Of a DNA stretch of 64,000 bases, positions 62,968-64,000 are shown piece after piece (the stretch's first letter is position 1; each line of letters opens with the position of its first letter). A program made the translations under genes and the position numbers. The stretch comes from Aureimonas sp. AU20 (GTDB taxonomy: Bacteria > Pseudomonadota > Alphaproteobacteria > Rhizobiales > Rhizobiaceae): positions 1,736,001-1,800,000 of the forward strand of contig NZ_CP006367.1 of NCBI RefSeq assembly GCF_001442755.1. The letters run 5' to 3'. A model generated the notes under the pieces. That model saw nothing but the letters and a program-made list of their open reading frames with translations, did no database searches and was not told the origin of the DNA.

Positions 62968-63102
62968 TCGCCGATCGTTTTCCAACCGACAGCCCAAGCT
63001 CCGATTGGTGGTGGTCGGGTAGGAAAGGCTGCTTGCCTCGCCGGCTATTTCGGGCTGAGAAGGGCGGAAACGCTCTAATCCCGGCAGACTGGAAAAACAT
63101 TT

Positions 63103-63477
63103 ATGATGCGATGGCCCTTCCGAACCGCCCTCGGCTTTGCCGGCCTGTTCGGCGCGGCAGGAACCGCAGGTGCGGCCTATGCCGCACATGGGGGAGGGGA
63201 TGCGAGCCTCGCCGCAATCGCCGCCGCCATCGCCTTCGTCCACGCGCCGACGCTCCTGGCGCTCGGCCTTGCCGGCGAGCGGCTGCGCGGTGCGGCTCTG
63301 CCGATCCTCGGCCTGATCGCGGGCGTGCTTCTGTTTTCGGGAGATTTGGCGATGCGATTGGCAACCGGAGGCCGGCTCTTCGCCATGGCCGCGCCGACCG
63401 GCGGCACGGTGCTGATCCTGTCCTGGCTGCTGCTCGGCGTTCTCGCCCTGCTTCCCGCGCGTGGCGGGAAACTTTGA
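63103..63477 (+). CDS. DUF423-like membrane protein
   Basis: The 124-residue protein is predicted to have four spans. A small GAAGTAGAAYAAHG start, GVLLFSGDLAMRLATGG and the AAPTGGTVLILSWLLL end match the DUF423 (YgdD-like) pattern. No catalytic residue is evident and no function is established for the family. It lies 135 bp after mrpG on the same strand. That gap carries a loose inverted repeat (CAGCCC...GGGCTG, CGTTTTCC...GGAAACGCTCT). Confidence 0.75.
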   Translation: MMRWPFRTALGFAGLFGAAGTAGAAYAAHGGGDASLAAIAAAIAFVHAPTLLALGLAGERLRGAALPILGLIAGVLLFSGDLAMRLATGGRLFAMAAPTGGTVLILSWLLLGVLALLPARGGKL

Positions 63478-63488
63478 TCGCGTAAGCG

Positions 63489-63519
63489 CTTCGCCGCCGA
63501 CTCGTGATGGGCGGCGAAG
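63489..63519. terminator. Hairpin at a convergent junction
   Basis: CTTCGCCGCC (63489-63498) pairs perfectly with GGCGGCGAAG (63510-63519), loop 11 nt, between the DUF423 gene and the AcvB/VirJ-like gene. It lacks a T-run but sits where a bidirectional terminator is expected. Confidence 0.55.
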
Positions 63520-63528
63520 GCGTTGGGG

Positions 63529-64000
63529 TCAGCGCGCCGGCGTCGCCGGTGTGGCGGCGGCCGCCTCCGTGGGGGCGGCAAGGGCGGCGGCCGGACCGCT
63601 CTTGATCGCGTTCAGCAGGCGTTCGGCGAGCGCTTCGTAATTGCCGTCGAAATGGTGCCCGCCCTCGATCGAGAGTTTGGCCGCATCGGCCAGCTGCGGC
63701 GCGAGGCAGGCGGTGTCCGCTTCGTCCTCGGTGCCGTAGATGCAGAGCAGCTTGGAGACGGGAACGGCTTTCAGTGCGTTCACCACGTCGCTCGCGCCCG
63801 TCGACATGCCGAGCCAGCCACCGACGGAAATCTCGAAGCCCGTCTTCTGCGAGGGCGCGAGAAGGCCGATCAGGTCGATCCGGTCGGTCCAGATCTGCGG
63901 TAGCTTGGGATAGGCGAAGGGCAGCGTGTCGGCGCCGAAGGAATAGCCGAGCAGCGCTACCGGGACGCCCGGCTTCGGATTGGCCTTGCCGAGCATAGTT
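63529..64000 (-). CDS. AcvB/VirJ family alpha/beta hydrolase-like protein, C-terminal part (partial)
   Basis: The visible part has the VirJ/AcvB landmarks LGYSFGADTLPFAYPKLP, with Ser in GYSFGAD as possible nucleophile, LLAPSQKTGFEISVGGW, KLLCIYGTEDEADTAC and a GGHHFDGNY histidine near the end. It finishes with an alanine/proline/threonine-rich tail. In Agrobacterium such proteins are periplasmic; AcvB has been linked to lysyl-phosphatidylglycerol hydrolysis and VirJ to virulence. The N-terminal part, including any signal peptide, lies to the right of the window, so the start is unknown. Confidence 0.83.
   Translation of the reverse strand, partial: TMLGKANPKPGVPVALLGYSFGADTLPFAYPKLPQIWTDRIDLIGLLAPSQKTGFEISVGGWLGMSTGASDVVNALKAVPVSKLLCIYGTEDEADTACLAPQLADAAKLSIEGGHHFDGNYEALAERLLNAIKSGPAAALAAPTEAAAATPATPAR

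Overview
The window looks like chromosomal DNA of a high-G+C alphaproteobacterium, most likely a member of the Hyphomicrobiales (Rhizobiales). Supporting signs are the strong G/C bias at third codon positions, the many binding-protein ABC importers packed next to small catabolic operons, the AcvB/VirJ-type protein at the right edge, and the seven-gene Mrp antiporter operon. The genus is an inference; an Aureimonas/Aurantimonas-like organism would fit. I see no rRNA, tRNA, CRISPR array, insertion sequence or phage gene. Density is high, with about 60 protein genes, and most junctions are short or overlapping.

Left part (1-14037): a cut-off cupin, a 50-residue membrane peptide and a PatZ-like acyl-CoA ligase/acetyltransferase fusion precede a complete carbohydrate utilisation locus. 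A minus-strand operon encodes a binding protein, two permeases, a Gfo/Idh/MocA dehydrogenase and an ATPase. A plus-strand operon encodes two more Gfo/Idh/MocA dehydrogenases, a DUF993 TIM-barrel protein and a sugar isomerase/epimerase-like protein. A TetR regulator sits between them. The same 16-bp palindrome lies in both operon promoters, so the two operons and the regulator probably form one regulon for a sugar or cyclitol I cannot name. This is my best candidate for an undescribed pathway.

Middle-left (14056-23104): a quinone-stress type hydrolase/dioxygenase pair faces a LysR regulator. It is followed by ugpBAEC (glycerol-3-phosphate/glycerophosphodiester import), divergent from a glycerophosphodiesterase and an inositol-monophosphatase-like gene.

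Middle (23127-45597): a large amine/amino-acid catabolic island. One six-gene minus operon holds a peptide-type ABC importer, a class III aminotransferase and a tartrate/malate-type dehydrogenase. Opposite it are an M20 deacylase, a PuuB-like FAD amine oxidase and a GntR regulator. A 19-bp operator sequence with one variable base is shared by the importer promoter and the oxidase promoter. Next come an HcnABC-like three-subunit dehydrogenase with a glyoxylate/hydroxypyruvate reductase, then a HAD-bicupin-FAD oxidase-aldehyde dehydrogenase-succinate semialdehyde dehydrogenase-GNAT run ending at an Lrp regulator.

Right part (45708-64000): housekeeping and stress genes. These are a membrane-anchored GGDEF/EAL protein, CorA, an L,D-transpeptidase, a branched-chain-type aminotransferase, Fe superoxide dismutase, two c-type cytochromes, oligopeptidase B, MsrB, the complete mrpABCDEFG operon with an unusual structured spacer between C and D, a DUF423 protein and a partial AcvB/VirJ-like hydrolase.
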